This document shows, piece by piece, positions 32,707-41,320 of a stretch of 42,783 nucleotides of DNA. The notes under the pieces were generated by a model. It made no database searches. It saw only the letters and a program-made list of their open reading frames with translations, and had not been told where the DNA came from. The DNA comes from an uncultured Pelagibacteraceae bacterium (GTDB lineage Bacteria; Pseudomonadota; Alphaproteobacteria; Pelagibacterales; Pelagibacteraceae). Made by a program: the position numbers and the translations under genes. The DNA is taken from contig CACFXK010000011.1 in the NCBI GenBank assembly GCA_902570125.1, positions 1-42,783 on the forward strand, in the 5' to 3' direction. Numbering within the stretch: the first letter of the stretch is position 1; each line of letters begins with the position of its first letter.

Positions 32707-33753
32707 GTGACTCAGATAAAAACAAAAAGAGAAAGAGTAAAATTTGCTTCAGATAACGTTACAGGTGCATGTCCAGAAGTCTTAAATGCACTTCTTAAAG
32801 CTAATGATGAGGATAAAACTCCGTATGGTAATGATGAGTTGTCAAAAAATTTACAAAATAAATTTTCAGAAATATTTGAAAAAGAAGTTATAGTTTTTCC
32901 AACAGCCTCAGGAACAGCAGCTAATGCTTTAGCTTTATCAACCATGACTCCTTCTTTTGGAAATATCTATTGCCATAGACTTTCCCATATAAATGTAGAT
33001 GAATGTGGAGCTCCCGAATTTTATACTGGAGGCGCAAAGTTAGTAAATCTGGACGGTAATAATGGAAAAATTATAGCTGAAGAACTAGATAGAAATATTT
33101 CTGGAAAAGGTGTGGTACATCATACCCAACCTTCATCAGTAAGTATTACTCAATTGTGTGAAACAGGTGTTGCTTACAATTTAGATGAAATAAAAAAAAT
33201 ATCAGAGATTACTCATAAACATGATCTAAATATTCATATGGATGGTGCAAGATTTGCAAATGCATTAGTTTCATTAAACTGTACTCCAGCAGAAATGACA
33301 TGGAAGTCTGGAATTGATGTACTATCATTTGGAGCAACTAAAAATGGATGCCTAGCAGCAGAAGCCATTATTTTTTTTAAACCAGAGTTGGTTGGAAATT
33401 TAGCTTTTTTAATGAAAAGAGCAGGGCATTTACTATCAAAGATGCGTTTTGTATCAGCTCAATTAGATGCTTATATCTCAAATGAGGTTTGGTTAAAAAA
33501 TGCAAAGCATGCAAATGCTATGGGGAAAAAATTAAGCCAAGGTTTACTGAAACACAAAAATATTGAATTAGCTTACCCAACAGATGCAAATGAAGTTTTT
33601 GTCAAAATACCAAAAAATATAATTGATCAATTTAATTCGCATGGTTACAAAATTAACGATGATGAGTGGGAAGATAAAGCTGTTCGATTAGTTGCTGCCT
33701 GGAATACTCATCCAGATGATGTAGAAGCGTTTTTAAATATAATTAAATCTTAA
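32707..33753 (+). CDS. Threonine aldolase-family PLP enzyme
   Basis: This is a 348-residue fold-type I PLP enzyme that should cleave L-threonine (or allo-threonine and other beta-hydroxy amino acids) to glycine and an aldehyde. Markers are FASDNVTGACPEV near residue 13, the phosphate loop FPTASGTAANALAL near 64, HMDGAR with D179 and the Schiff-base K212 in SFGATKNG. The start is GTG at 32707, 2 bases after the amidinotransferase stop. It would supply glycine to its neighbour. The 3' end converges on a small minus-strand gene with one base between. Confidence 0.92.
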   Translation: MTQIKTKRERVKFASDNVTGACPEVLNALLKANDEDKTPYGNDELSKNLQNKFSEIFEKEVIVFPTASGTAANALALSTMTPSFGNIYCHRLSHINVDECGAPEFYTGGAKLVNLDGNNGKIIAEELDRNISGKGVVHHTQPSSVSITQLCETGVAYNLDEIKKISEITHKHDLNIHMDGARFANALVSLNCTPAEMTWKSGIDVLSFGATKNGCLAAEAIIFFKPELVGNLAFLMKRAGHLLSKMRFVSAQLDAYISNEVWLKNAKHANAMGKKLSQGLLKHKNIELAYPTDANEVFVKIPKNIIDQFNSHGYKINDDEWEDKAVRLVAAWNTHPDDVEAFLNIIKS

Positions 33754-33754
33754 T

Positions 33755-33982
33755 TTAGCTAGGATTTTCTTTAAGAAAATTTATGTAATTAACTATTTCA
33801 TCAAATTTTTCATCCTCAATATCTTTATAACTTGCATTAAATTTACTCTTTACGCAAATTGCGACGTGTGCATAAGGATTTCTGCCTTTAGGATGATTAG
33901 GATGATCTGGAAGTTGTCCTTGTAAATAATCGCCGGCTTCCTGAATAATTTTCCAGAGTTTACTTGCGTTTTCTTTGTTCAC
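33755..33982 (-). CDS. Small conserved-looking hypothetical protein
   Basis: This is a 75-residue soluble protein starting with GTG at 33982. The N-terminal helix NKENASKLWKIIQEAGDYLQ is followed by a Pro/His-rich turn (LPDHPNHPKGRNPYAHVA) and a second helical half (IEDEKFDEIVNYINFLKEN). No family is recognised and no catalytic motif is seen. It is packed tightly against the threonine aldolase end. Confidence 0.6.
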   Translation of the reverse strand: MNKENASKLWKIIQEAGDYLQGQLPDHPNHPKGRNPYAHVAICVKSKFNASYKDIEDEKFDEIVNYINFLKENPS

Positions 33983-34015
33983 ACCTTCACTTTTCTTATT
34001 TTAGCTCAAAAAGTT

Positions 34016-34031
34016 CTAGTTTGTAAACTAG
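34016..34031 (-). terminator. Weak hairpin after the 85-residue gene (possible terminator)
   Basis: CTAGTTT at 34016-34022 and AAACTAG at 34025-34031 form a 7-base inverted repeat directly after the stop codon of the minus-strand gene, followed on that strand by AACTTTTTG. The loop is only 2 bases, so the effective stem is short. It may be a weak intrinsic terminator. Confidence 0.35.
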
Positions 34032-34289
34032 TTACATTATTTTCTCAAGTTTCCAAGCTTCATCTTTAGCATTAAACTTTGCGTTCCAGTCTTTAGATCT
34101 TTGATCTTCAAATAAGGCATAAAATTTTTCTTCATCAGTGACATTTGCAATAAAAATCATTTTACCTTCACGAATGTGTGCCCATTCAAATGATGAAGTA
34201 CATTTTGCAAGATCATCTTTAAATATACTGTATAATTCATCTGCATCTTTTTTAGTTCCTTCATATGTTGTTGTTCCAACAAAGTTCAT
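34032..34289 (-). CDS. Small hypothetical protein
   Basis: This is an 85-residue soluble protein. The ATG at 34289 is chosen because AAAGGA lies 6 bases before it; a longer frame to 34358 would add a hydrophobic stretch that looks like translated leader. The sequence alternates strands and helices (MNFVGTTTYEG, KDADELYSIFKDDLAK, SFEWAHIREGKMIFIANV, DEEKFYALFEDQRSKDW), which resembles a ferredoxin-like or dimeric alpha/beta-barrel fold. No family is recognised. Confidence 0.6.
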   Translation of the reverse strand: MNFVGTTTYEGTKKDADELYSIFKDDLAKCTSSFEWAHIREGKMIFIANVTDEEKFYALFEDQRSKDWNAKFNAKDEAWKLEKIM

Positions 34290-34450
34290 AGTTTTTCCTT
34301 TCATTAATAAATTAAAATAATATAGACACAATAAATTCCCAATCAATAAGATTTTCAACTAATTTATCTCAACTTGTTCAAGTTTCAGGACTAGTTTCTC
34401 TAAAAAATCCTACAACACAGAACCATAAACTTAAAAGATTTTTTAATTTA

Positions 34451-35335
34451 TTAATCAACTGGTTTGTTCTTATTTATATCTACTTCATCATAGGATTTAC
34501 CAAATCTCACTTCATCAAATAGCATTACGGTTGTTGGAATTTTATTTTCCCATTTATATTTAAAAGGTTTTATTATATTTTTTTGACCACTTGGTTGAGT
34601 CATGGTCTTCATTCCCTTTGGTTTATTTCTATTTATTTGAGATAAGTAATCACCAACTCTAAATTTATAAATACCATATCTCATATTAATTTGTTGTTTG
34701 TTACTGCTCCACCCATGGCTTTTGGACTCTTTAATATGTTTGCTTTTTACAAATGGAATATAATGGGTGCACTCATTAATCTGTTCTCCATTCCACCATA
34801 GCTCAAAATATTTTTCACCTTTAATTCTTTCTCTACTATAATTAGTTTTAACTATAAAATCATTCCAACTACCTTTTTTAAAAGAGAATCCATGGCATCT
34901 CTTATAGTGACCTAATCTCACTTGAAAGCCTGAACCCTGTGTAGAAACCATCCATAATGGCATATCTACACCTTTCATTTTAGCTTGAAACAAAGACATC
35001 TTTGATGCTACGAAATCGTATCCAAAATCTTCGGGTATATAGATACTCAAAGCATAAAATACTGGTTCTTTAAATTTTTTACTTGAGTAATGAAGTTTTT
35101 TTAAATGTCTTTCTGTTCTTTGAGCACCCCATTTACAATCTTGTTTTTTACATTCACCATGTCTAATTTCAAACTTTTGAGCTGATTTACCAGCACGAAC
35201 ATTCTTATCGACTATTTCAAAATGCTCTTTGATATCCATGTGATGCCACTTAGTTTTTTTAATTGTAACAGGCTCTGTATAACCTAAATTACATGTAAAA
35301 AAGATTAGAACAACAATCCCAAAAATTTTTTCCAT
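34451..35335 (-). CDS. Secreted polysaccharide lyase-like protein (heparin lyase I/PL20-like fold)
   Basis: This is a 294-residue protein with a signal peptide (residues 1-20, ending NLGYTEP). KFEIRHGECKKQDCKWGAQRTER near residue 54 resembles the conserved FELRxGD...ERxE block of the polysaccharide lyase family typified by glucuronan lyase. The beta-jelly-roll strands follow (PVFYALSIYIPEDF, SLFQAKMKG, GFQVRLGHYKR, GSWNDFIVKTNYS, YFELWWNGEQI, MRYGIYKFRV). Cleavage of an acidic polysaccharide, or a related glycan-binding role, is inferred. It begins directly at the stop of the 40-residue gene upstream. Confidence 0.7.
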   Translation of the reverse strand: MEKIFGIVVLIFFTCNLGYTEPVTIKKTKWHHMDIKEHFEIVDKNVRAGKSAQKFEIRHGECKKQDCKWGAQRTERHLKKLHYSSKKFKEPVFYALSIYIPEDFGYDFVASKMSLFQAKMKGVDMPLWMVSTQGSGFQVRLGHYKRCHGFSFKKGSWNDFIVKTNYSRERIKGEKYFELWWNGEQINECTHYIPFVKSKHIKESKSHGWSSNKQQINMRYGIYKFRVGDYLSQINRNKPKGMKTMTQPSGQKNIIKPFKYKWENKIPTTVMLFDEVRFGKSYDEVDINKNKPVD

Positions 35336-35458
35336 TTAAAATCCACCTCGCCAATTATTTTTAGATTTCAAATCTTTCTCTTCTTGTTTTGAAGTAGGTC
35401 TAAATAAATAAAAACCCACTACAACAATTACGAATATACCTAAAATAATTTCAATCAT
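35336..35458 (-). CDS. 40-residue single-pass membrane protein
   Basis: A short frame starts at ATG 35458 and ends at 35336. It has one hydrophobic segment (residues 2-19, IEIILGIFVIVVVGFYLF) followed by a charged tail (RPTSKQEEKDLKSKNNWRGG). Its stop codon abuts the ATG of the lyase gene, and it begins 7 bases after the yajQ stop, the same packing as true genes here. Such N-in/C-out or N-out/C-in microproteins often serve membrane complexes; the function is unknown. Confidence 0.65.
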   Translation of the reverse strand: MIEIILGIFVIVVVGFYLFRPTSKQEEKDLKSKNNWRGGF

Positions 35459-35464
35459 GTTTAA

Positions 35465-35950
35465 TTAATCTCTAAAATTAATAAATTCAATCGGAAGCCC
35501 TATATCTATTGCTTCTATGGCAGATATTGCTTCTTGAAGATCATCTCTTTTCTTTCCTTGAGCTCTTAATTCTTCTCCTTGAATTTTAATTTGGATTTTA
35601 AGTTTTAGTTTTTTTACATCAGCAATAATCTTCTTAGCATTTTCTTGGCTTATACCCTCAGCTAATTCACTAACCTGCCTTATAGTTCCACCAGCTGCAC
35701 CCTCTGAATTTTTAATAATTAATACTCTTGGATCTACTTTTCTTCTTATAAGGTGAACTTGTAACAATTCATTTACTTGTTTTAATTTTAATTCATCTGG
35801 AGCTAGTGTAGTTATTATTTTATCTTTTCTTTCAATAGAAATATTAAGCCCCTTAAAATCGTATCGGTTAGCAATTTCCCTTAAACAATTAGCAAGAGCA
35901 TTATCAAACTCTTGATAATTGATTTTACTTATAACATCAAATGAAGGCAT
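35465..35950 (-). CDS. yajQ: YajQ family nucleotide-binding protein
   Basis: This is a 161-residue soluble protein. The N-terminus PSFDVISKINYQEFDNALANCLREIANRYDFKG is the diagnostic start of the YajQ (UPF0234) family, and VKKLKLKIQIKIQGEELRAQGKKRDDLQEAI near the C-terminus completes the tandem ferredoxin-like fold. In Xanthomonas a YajQ relative binds cyclic di-GMP and acts in gene control; in others RNA or nucleotide binding was reported. No GGDEF or EAL protein occurs in this window. Confidence 0.95.
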   Translation of the reverse strand: MPSFDVISKINYQEFDNALANCLREIANRYDFKGLNISIERKDKIITTLAPDELKLKQVNELLQVHLIRRKVDPRVLIIKNSEGAAGGTIRQVSELAEGISQENAKKIIADVKKLKLKIQIKIQGEELRAQGKKRDDLQEAISAIEAIDIGLPIEFINFRD

Positions 35951-36035
35951 ACTTTTTAATACTACTTACATTAATATATTTTTTAATTAGAACAACCTTC
36001 ATCAGAGCTACTTTATTCACATTTTCTTTATTCTT

Positions 36036-37112
36036 TTAATTTTTTGGTAACCAAGAGTTATAGAATGGATTATTTTTATCAATTGGAAGTTTGATATTTA
36101 TATTTTGTCTTGAAGATTGGTAAACAGCAGTTACAAACTCTAATGATTTTCTAGCATCTGACAATGTTACCTCATCACTTGAAGAGCCATCTAGTTTCTT
36201 TGCTACTTCATCAAACATTCCTGCGTACCATGATTTAGTTTTTTCGACTTTTGACAATACCTCTTCAATTTGACTTTTTGAAATAGGAGCTCTTGGTAAA
36301 AATACCCATTCATCGTCAGCTGGATTATAAGGTTTATCTGGAGATGCTCCCGATTCTACTGTCAGTCCATCAAAACAGAATTTTAGTCTACTGGTATCAT
36401 TTGCTGCACCAAGGGTGATAGAGCTGGTGACCAATGTTCCATCTTCCATTTCAATTGATAAAGACGCACAGTCTTCAACCTCAATATCATTTACTCTTGT
36501 TGTTAATTTTGCAAATACATTTGAAACTGGGCCTAGTATCATGCTCACCAAGTCATGAATATGTATAGCATGACTTAATATTGCCCCACCTTGTTCACCA
36601 TCCCAAGTACCTCTCCAAGGTTTTGAATAATAATCTTTTCCTCTATTCCAATGAGTCTCCAATGAGGCGATTAAAGGTTTTCCAGCAAGTCCTGACTTTA
36701 TTAGTGCCTTAAATTTAGAAAATCCTAATCCATACCTATATTGGAATACAGGAAAAATTATCTTTCCTGTTTCTTTACTTATATTTTCTAGCTCATCAAT
36801 TTCTTTAAGACTTGAAACCAATGGTTTTTCACAAATTACATGCTTTCCAGCTTCAAGAGATTTTTTGCACGCAGAAAAATGTAAATGGGGTGGAAGACAA
36901 ATATCAATTATATCAATTTCCTTTATTTTTAATACATCATCAAAGTTTAATGACATTTTAGTATCATTATTTGACGCCAAGATCCTATCTATTGCATCTC
37001 TTGTTAAACCACACAATGTATGAACACTAAATCGGTCTGATACTTTTTGAAAGTCTTCAAAATGTTTAGCTCCTATATTAGTTCCTATTATTGCTACCTG
37101 ATATTTTTTCAT
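36036..37112 (-). CDS. Gfo/Idh/MocA-family oxidoreductase
   Basis: This is a 358-residue NAD(P)-dependent oxidoreductase of sugar or cyclitol type. The Rossmann start YQVAIIGTNIGAKH, DICLPPHLH near residue 72, the catalytic EKP of HVICEKPLV near 93 and the YRYGLGFSKFKAL block near 124 define the family. GGAILSHAIHIHDLV near 176 provides the usual His. It shares one base with the gene upstream (TAATG) and so forms a coupled pair with a second family member. The substrate is unknown. Confidence 0.88.
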   Translation of the reverse strand: MKKYQVAIIGTNIGAKHFEDFQKVSDRFSVHTLCGLTRDAIDRILASNNDTKMSLNFDDVLKIKEIDIIDICLPPHLHFSACKKSLEAGKHVICEKPLVSSLKEIDELENISKETGKIIFPVFQYRYGLGFSKFKALIKSGLAGKPLIASLETHWNRGKDYYSKPWRGTWDGEQGGAILSHAIHIHDLVSMILGPVSNVFAKLTTRVNDIEVEDCASLSIEMEDGTLVTSSITLGAANDTSRLKFCFDGLTVESGASPDKPYNPADDEWVFLPRAPISKSQIEEVLSKVEKTKSWYAGMFDEVAKKLDGSSSDEVTLSDARKSLEFVTAVYQSSRQNINIKLPIDKNNPFYNSWLPKN

Positions 37113-38119
37113 TATTTTTCTGCTAATTCTTGAGCTTTAATTGCTAGTTCCATTGATAAGTAAGTAAGTTCTTGCGAACAAGCAGTATCAGTTCTATTCA
37201 AAACATCTTGAATTAAATTAGCAAAGTAGGGAAGTTTTTCATTCGAACAGTCAATATGTTTAACTTCATCATTATTTGCCAAAAATAGTTGATTTCCTTT
37301 TTCAGATTTTGCTAAATCTGTGTATTTTCTAATTTCAATAAAACCTTTATCACCCAAGACAAATAACCTTCCATCTCCCCAAGTAGGAAGCGCATCAGGA
37401 GTAAACCAGTCTAAACGAACATATCCATGACCACCATTTCCAGTAAGATTAACTTCACCGAAATCTTGAAAACCAGCAGATTTTTTCTTAGTTGTATTTT
37501 CAACTAACGCATGATTTACTTTAGCTTCATTTGAATTTGTAAATACTAAAAATTGGTGAATTTGATGTGAGCCTATATCTGTTATTATTCCACCATAACT
37601 ATCACGATCATAAAACCAATCTGGTCTTTCATAATTACCTTGCCTGTGGGGACCAGTACCAATTGTTTGTTTAACTTTACCGATTTTACCTTCCGCGACT
37701 AACTCTTCAGCTTTTGTAACAGCGGCTACATGAAATCTTTCTGAAAAATTAATTGACCAAATTTTTCCTGTCTCCTTAACTGTTTGTTTTAGATTATTAA
37801 GTTGCTCAAGTGTTGTACATCCTGGCTTATCGACCATGACATCTTTTCCAGCTTTCATTGCGTCTATAGATAGATTTGCCCTATCTTTAGGAATGGATGA
37901 AATTAAAATCATATCAATTGTATCATCATTTAAAATATCACTTTTATTATCTACTCTTTTAATTCGAGGATATTTTTTTCTAAATTCATTTAAAGTTAAC
38001 GGAGAACCTTGTGTCCAAAAATAATTACAACTACATCCCTCTTTAAGCATCTTATCAAGCATGTCGAAGATATGACCATGATCAATACCCAATACTCCAA
38101 GATTTATAGTTTTAGTCAT
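37112..38119 (-). CDS. Gfo/Idh/MocA-family oxidoreductase
   Basis: This is a 335-residue relative of the neighbouring gene but only distantly similar. INLGVLGIDHGHIFDMLDKM at the start is an unusual cofactor loop (GxDxGH instead of GxGxxG), then DMILISSIPKDRA near residue 68 and DKPG near 97 in place of EKP. GGIITDIGSHQIHQFL near 172 provides the conserved His pair. The pair with the downstream gene suggests two steps on one sugar or cyclitol. The upstream MFS gene ends 41 bases away. Confidence 0.85.
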   Translation of the reverse strand: MTKTINLGVLGIDHGHIFDMLDKMLKEGCSCNYFWTQGSPLTLNEFRKKYPRIKRVDNKSDILNDDTIDMILISSIPKDRANLSIDAMKAGKDVMVDKPGCTTLEQLNNLKQTVKETGKIWSINFSERFHVAAVTKAEELVAEGKIGKVKQTIGTGPHRQGNYERPDWFYDRDSYGGIITDIGSHQIHQFLVFTNSNEAKVNHALVENTTKKKSAGFQDFGEVNLTGNGGHGYVRLDWFTPDALPTWGDGRLFVLGDKGFIEIRKYTDLAKSEKGNQLFLANNDEVKHIDCSNEKLPYFANLIQDVLNRTDTACSQELTYLSMELAIKAQELAEK

Positions 38120-38160
38120 AAACTATTTTAGCAGAATAAAAGTTTTAAATAAGATTTTAA

Positions 38161-39480
38161 TTATTGGGAAGGGTTATTCTCTACAATAACTGTTTCTTCG
38201 GTTTCTACTGGTTTTATTGGGTCTTCGATAGGCTCTGTCGCTGGATTAAGTTCTAAGCCAATAGGTGTTATTGTTGTAGGAAGAGGTGTGAATTGAGAGT
38301 CAGGGTTTTCAATAACCTCTCTTACATTCATCCTGTAAATTCCATATGCTCCTATTAAACAGTGAAATATAATTAGAAATATAAAGTAACCATTCTCTCC
38401 TATAAAATCCATAAACATAGAACATAAAAAAGGTCCACTAATTGCACCCATTCCGAAGGTAAATTGTAAACCCGCACCTGCAGCGACAAATTTTTCTTTA
38501 GCTATAAAATCATTAGTGTGAGCAAATATTAATGCAAACATAGGAAGACTAAAGAAAGCATATAAACCTGTAAAAATATAAAACCAAAACTTCGAGCTTG
38601 CTAAACCTTCAGGTAAATGCATCGTGCCCACTGAAAAAATTGCACATAACGCAAAGAAAGCCGAAGCAAATGTGGAATATACTGTAACTGTTCTTCTGTC
38701 ATAAATATCTGATAGTTTACCAATTGGCCATTGCGAAATAGCTCCAGAAATAGCTATTAAAAATGTTACAAAAGAAATTTCAAAAATACTAAAATTCATT
38801 GACGCTGCATAAACAGCAATTAAAGCAAACATTGCAGAGTGACAAATTCCACATAAAAGTGCACTTACCATTCCAAAAGGAGAGGCTTCATAAAGTTCTT
38901 TAATTTTCATTCCAATAATTTTTTTAAATTTTGGAGGTTTTTTCTTAGTTAATAATATTGGAACAAGTGACAATGACATGAATAAAGAAACAAGTATAAA
39001 TGGCTGAAAATTTTCTGGTTTACTGAAGTTTAAAAAAAACATTCCAATCGCCATAGATGCGTAAAGAACGATCATATAAATTGATAAAACACTTCCTCTG
39101 TTTTTATTGCTTGCTCGGTCGTTTAACCAGCTTTCAGCAATTGTATATAAACATACCATTGAAAAACCTGAGGCAATTCTTAATAGAAACCATGTAAAAG
39201 GATTGATGATTATAGAGTGTACTAAAACAACGATAGAAGCAATTGATGCAAAAGCAGCAAATACTCTTATATGACCAACTCTTGATACTAAAATTGGAAC
39301 TGTTTTTGCTCCTATAAAATAGCCTACAAAATATCCAGACAACATAAAGCCGGTTGCTGTTAAGCTGAAACTTTCATGAACAGCTCTTACTCCAAGTAAA
39401 GAAACTTGAAAGCCATGAGCTATCATAATTAGACCCATGCCCGTGAATAATGCCCAGGAGTTTTTAAGTATCTTTTCCAT
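38161..39480 (-). CDS. Major facilitator superfamily permease
   Basis: This is a 439-residue protein with 12 hydrophobic helices. The MFS loop between helices 2 and 3 reads GYFIGAKTVPILVSRVGHIRVF near residue 53, and the mirrored one SQWPIGKLSDIYDRRTV near 254. The topology resembles the YcaD-type (UMF) subgroup. The last 45 residues form a hydrophilic, Pro/Glu/Thr-rich tail (PLPTTITPIGLELNPATEPIED...). It is upstream of the two Gfo/Idh/MocA genes and may import their substrate. Confidence 0.88.
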   Translation of the reverse strand: MEKILKNSWALFTGMGLIMIAHGFQVSLLGVRAVHESFSLTATGFMLSGYFVGYFIGAKTVPILVSRVGHIRVFAAFASIASIVVLVHSIIINPFTWFLLRIASGFSMVCLYTIAESWLNDRASNKNRGSVLSIYMIVLYASMAIGMFFLNFSKPENFQPFILVSLFMSLSLVPILLTKKKPPKFKKIIGMKIKELYEASPFGMVSALLCGICHSAMFALIAVYAASMNFSIFEISFVTFLIAISGAISQWPIGKLSDIYDRRTVTVYSTFASAFFALCAIFSVGTMHLPEGLASSKFWFYIFTGLYAFFSLPMFALIFAHTNDFIAKEKFVAAGAGLQFTFGMGAISGPFLCSMFMDFIGENGYFIFLIIFHCLIGAYGIYRMNVREVIENPDSQFTPLPTTITPIGLELNPATEPIEDPIKPVETEETVIVENNPSQ

Positions 39481-39521
39481 AATTTCGCTATCTATGGATG
39501 ATTTGATATTAAATCAAGAAA

Positions 39522-40415
39522 TTAATTAATTATTTTTTCAGTCTCTCTTAGTTTTATAAATGAGTGGATACCCAAAGTAATAATGATTACGGCACCTCCA
39601 ATAATTGTCTCAAGGGTTGGCTGCTCTTTGACAACTAACCAAACCCAAATTGGACCTATTATCGTTTCTAATAAGAAAAATAGATTTACTTCCTCTGCTG
39701 GTATAAATCTTGGTGCGATTGTTACTAAAACAAAAGGTAAGGCTACACAAATAATGCACATTACTGGTATGTAAATTTGATCGGTTCCATTTAAATTAAA
39801 GTTTTCGACAAAAAAGAAAGCAAATACTGCAACTCCTAATTTGCCCATTACAGCAGAAGGCAAAAGATCTCTGTCCTTGGCATATCTAATAAGAACTGCA
39901 TTTACTGCTAATCCTGCAGCTGTAACAAATCCCATTATATTCCCAAAAAGATTACCAACTTGTAGCGAGTCGTAAAAAATAAACAAAGCCGCCAAAAATG
40001 TGATGAAAATGGCGATCCAAGTCCCTTTACTAGGCATTTCTTTTAAGAATACTGCCCCAAGTATTGCTGAAAGCATAGGCGCTAAAGCAATCATTATTAA
40101 CGTATTGGCTACGTTAGTATTTTGAATAGAGACAATGAAAGTAATATTGCAAATAGAAAAGCTAATAGCATAAAATATACCAACTATACCGACTTTTAAA
40201 AAGGCATTAATAAAATTTTGCCTATAAAACAATAATAATCCAATTAAGACTATAAAGAAAGGAATGGCTCCTCTATAAAAAAGCATTCCCCATGTTTCTA
40301 TGTCTGAAAGCCTGATAAGTAATGAATCAGGTGTAATGAACATTACAGCTACGAAGGCTAGTAGTGAACCTTTCTTTTGATCTGATAATTTATTCAAGCT
40401 CCTAAACCTTTCCAA
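39522..40415 (-). CDS. EamA-family (DMT) permease
   Basis: This is a protein of about 297 residues with ten transmembrane helices, similar to the permeases at 15200 and 30682 (ISFSICNITFIVSIQNTNVANT near 84, AILGAVFLKEMPSKGTW near 117, FFLLETIIGPIWVWLVVKEQPT near 245). The start is uncertain: TTG at 40415 inside gshB, or TTG at 40397 overlapping the gshB stop as TTGA. Both would be coupled to gshB. Transport of a glutathione-related compound is a guess from position only. Confidence 0.85.
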   Translation of the reverse strand: MERFRSLNKLSDQKKGSLLAFVAVMFITPDSLLIRLSDIETWGMLFYRGAIPFFIVLIGLLLFYRQNFINAFLKVGIVGIFYAISFSICNITFIVSIQNTNVANTLIMIALAPMLSAILGAVFLKEMPSKGTWIAIFITFLAALFIFYDSLQVGNLFGNIMGFVTAAGLAVNAVLIRYAKDRDLLPSAVMGKLGVAVFAFFFVENFNLNGTDQIYIPVMCIICVALPFVLVTIAPRFIPAEEVNLFFLLETIIGPIWVWLVVKEQPTLETIIGGAVIIITLGIHSFIKLRETEKIIN

Positions 40416-41320
40416 AATATCTTAGCAAGATTGATTTTAGAAAGGTCATAGTATGTTTTTAATCCAGTAGGAGACGTTACATTAATATCTCCATTTAGTT
40501 TCTGATCTATGAAGTCAATTCCAGCAAAATAAATCTTATCATTCTTTAATTTTTTTCCTATAAGTCTTGAAATTTTTATTTCTTGTCTTGTAAGTTTTGT
40601 AAGTTTAGGCACAGCACCTTTGCTCATATTGCTCAAATATGAACCTTTTTTTGGAACTCTTGAGATTGCTCCACATACTTTACCATTAATAATAAAAACT
40701 CTCTTATCTCCTTTAGATATATTTTTTAAAAATTTTTGAAACATTGAATGACCATTTTTATTTAAAAAATTTGTAATAAGTTTTTTATTAAACTTATTTT
40801 TAATGAGATGAATTTGATTACCGCCATATCCATTTATGGGTTTCATAATCATACTTTTATTTTGTTTATAAAATTTCTTAATTTCTTCTATATTATTTGA
40901 AAACAAAGTATTAGGCATAAATTTGATAAAATACTTTGAGTATAGTTTTTCCGATACATTTCTGATACCGGTTGGATTATTTATTACTTTTACTTTTTTC
41001 AAGCCATCTAAAATGAGAGTAGTTATTAAATATTCTGAATTAAATGGAGGATCCTGCCTAATTAAAATAAATTTAAGATTTTCAACGTCAATTTTTTGTT
41101 TTTTATAAATTTTATAAAATTTTTTTCTTTCATAATTAAATTTTACAAATACTCCATTTGCATAAGTTTTTTTTTTGATGATAGATAAGTTTGAGGGAGT
41201 ATAATAAAATATTTTATATCCTAGTTTCTGAGCTTCATGAGCTAAAAATATTGATGTGTCAGAAGATATGTTAATTTTATCTAATTTATCGCCTTGTATG
41301 CCTATTATTTTATTTATCAT
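40394..41320 (-). CDS. gshB: Glutathione synthetase
   Basis: This is a 308-residue ATP-grasp enzyme that adds glycine to gamma-glutamylcysteine. LIRQDPPFNSEYL near residue 87, NNPTGIRNVSEKLY near 112, the ATP-grasp strand MIMKPINGYGGNQIHLI near 155 with its flexible Gly loop, DKRVFIINGKVCGAISRVP near 204 and the metal/ATP-binding end INVTSPTGL near 278 match bacterial GshB. It overlaps the gshA stop by 11 bases, so both steps of glutathione synthesis are coupled. Confidence 0.93.
   Translation of the reverse strand: MINKIIGIQGDKLDKINISSDTSIFLAHEAQKLGYKIFYYTPSNLSIIKKKTYANGVFVKFNYERKKFYKIYKKQKIDVENLKFILIRQDPPFNSEYLITTLILDGLKKVKVINNPTGIRNVSEKLYSKYFIKFMPNTLFSNNIEEIKKFYKQNKSMIMKPINGYGGNQIHLIKNKFNKKLITNFLNKNGHSMFQKFLKNISKGDKRVFIINGKVCGAISRVPKKGSYLSNMSKGAVPKLTKLTRQEIKISRLIGKKLKNDKIYFAGIDFIDQKLNGDINVTSPTGLKTYYDLSKINLAKIFWKGLGA

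Noticed and set aside
34290..34450. A small RNA or gene in the largest gap
   Set aside because: No hairpin with a T-tract, no open frame of note and no promoter pair was seen; only a short AACTTG/CAAGTT inverted repeat.
35951..36035. A small gene upstream of yajQ
   Set aside because: The only ATG-led minus-strand frame runs out of frame into yajQ and has no conserved-looking product.
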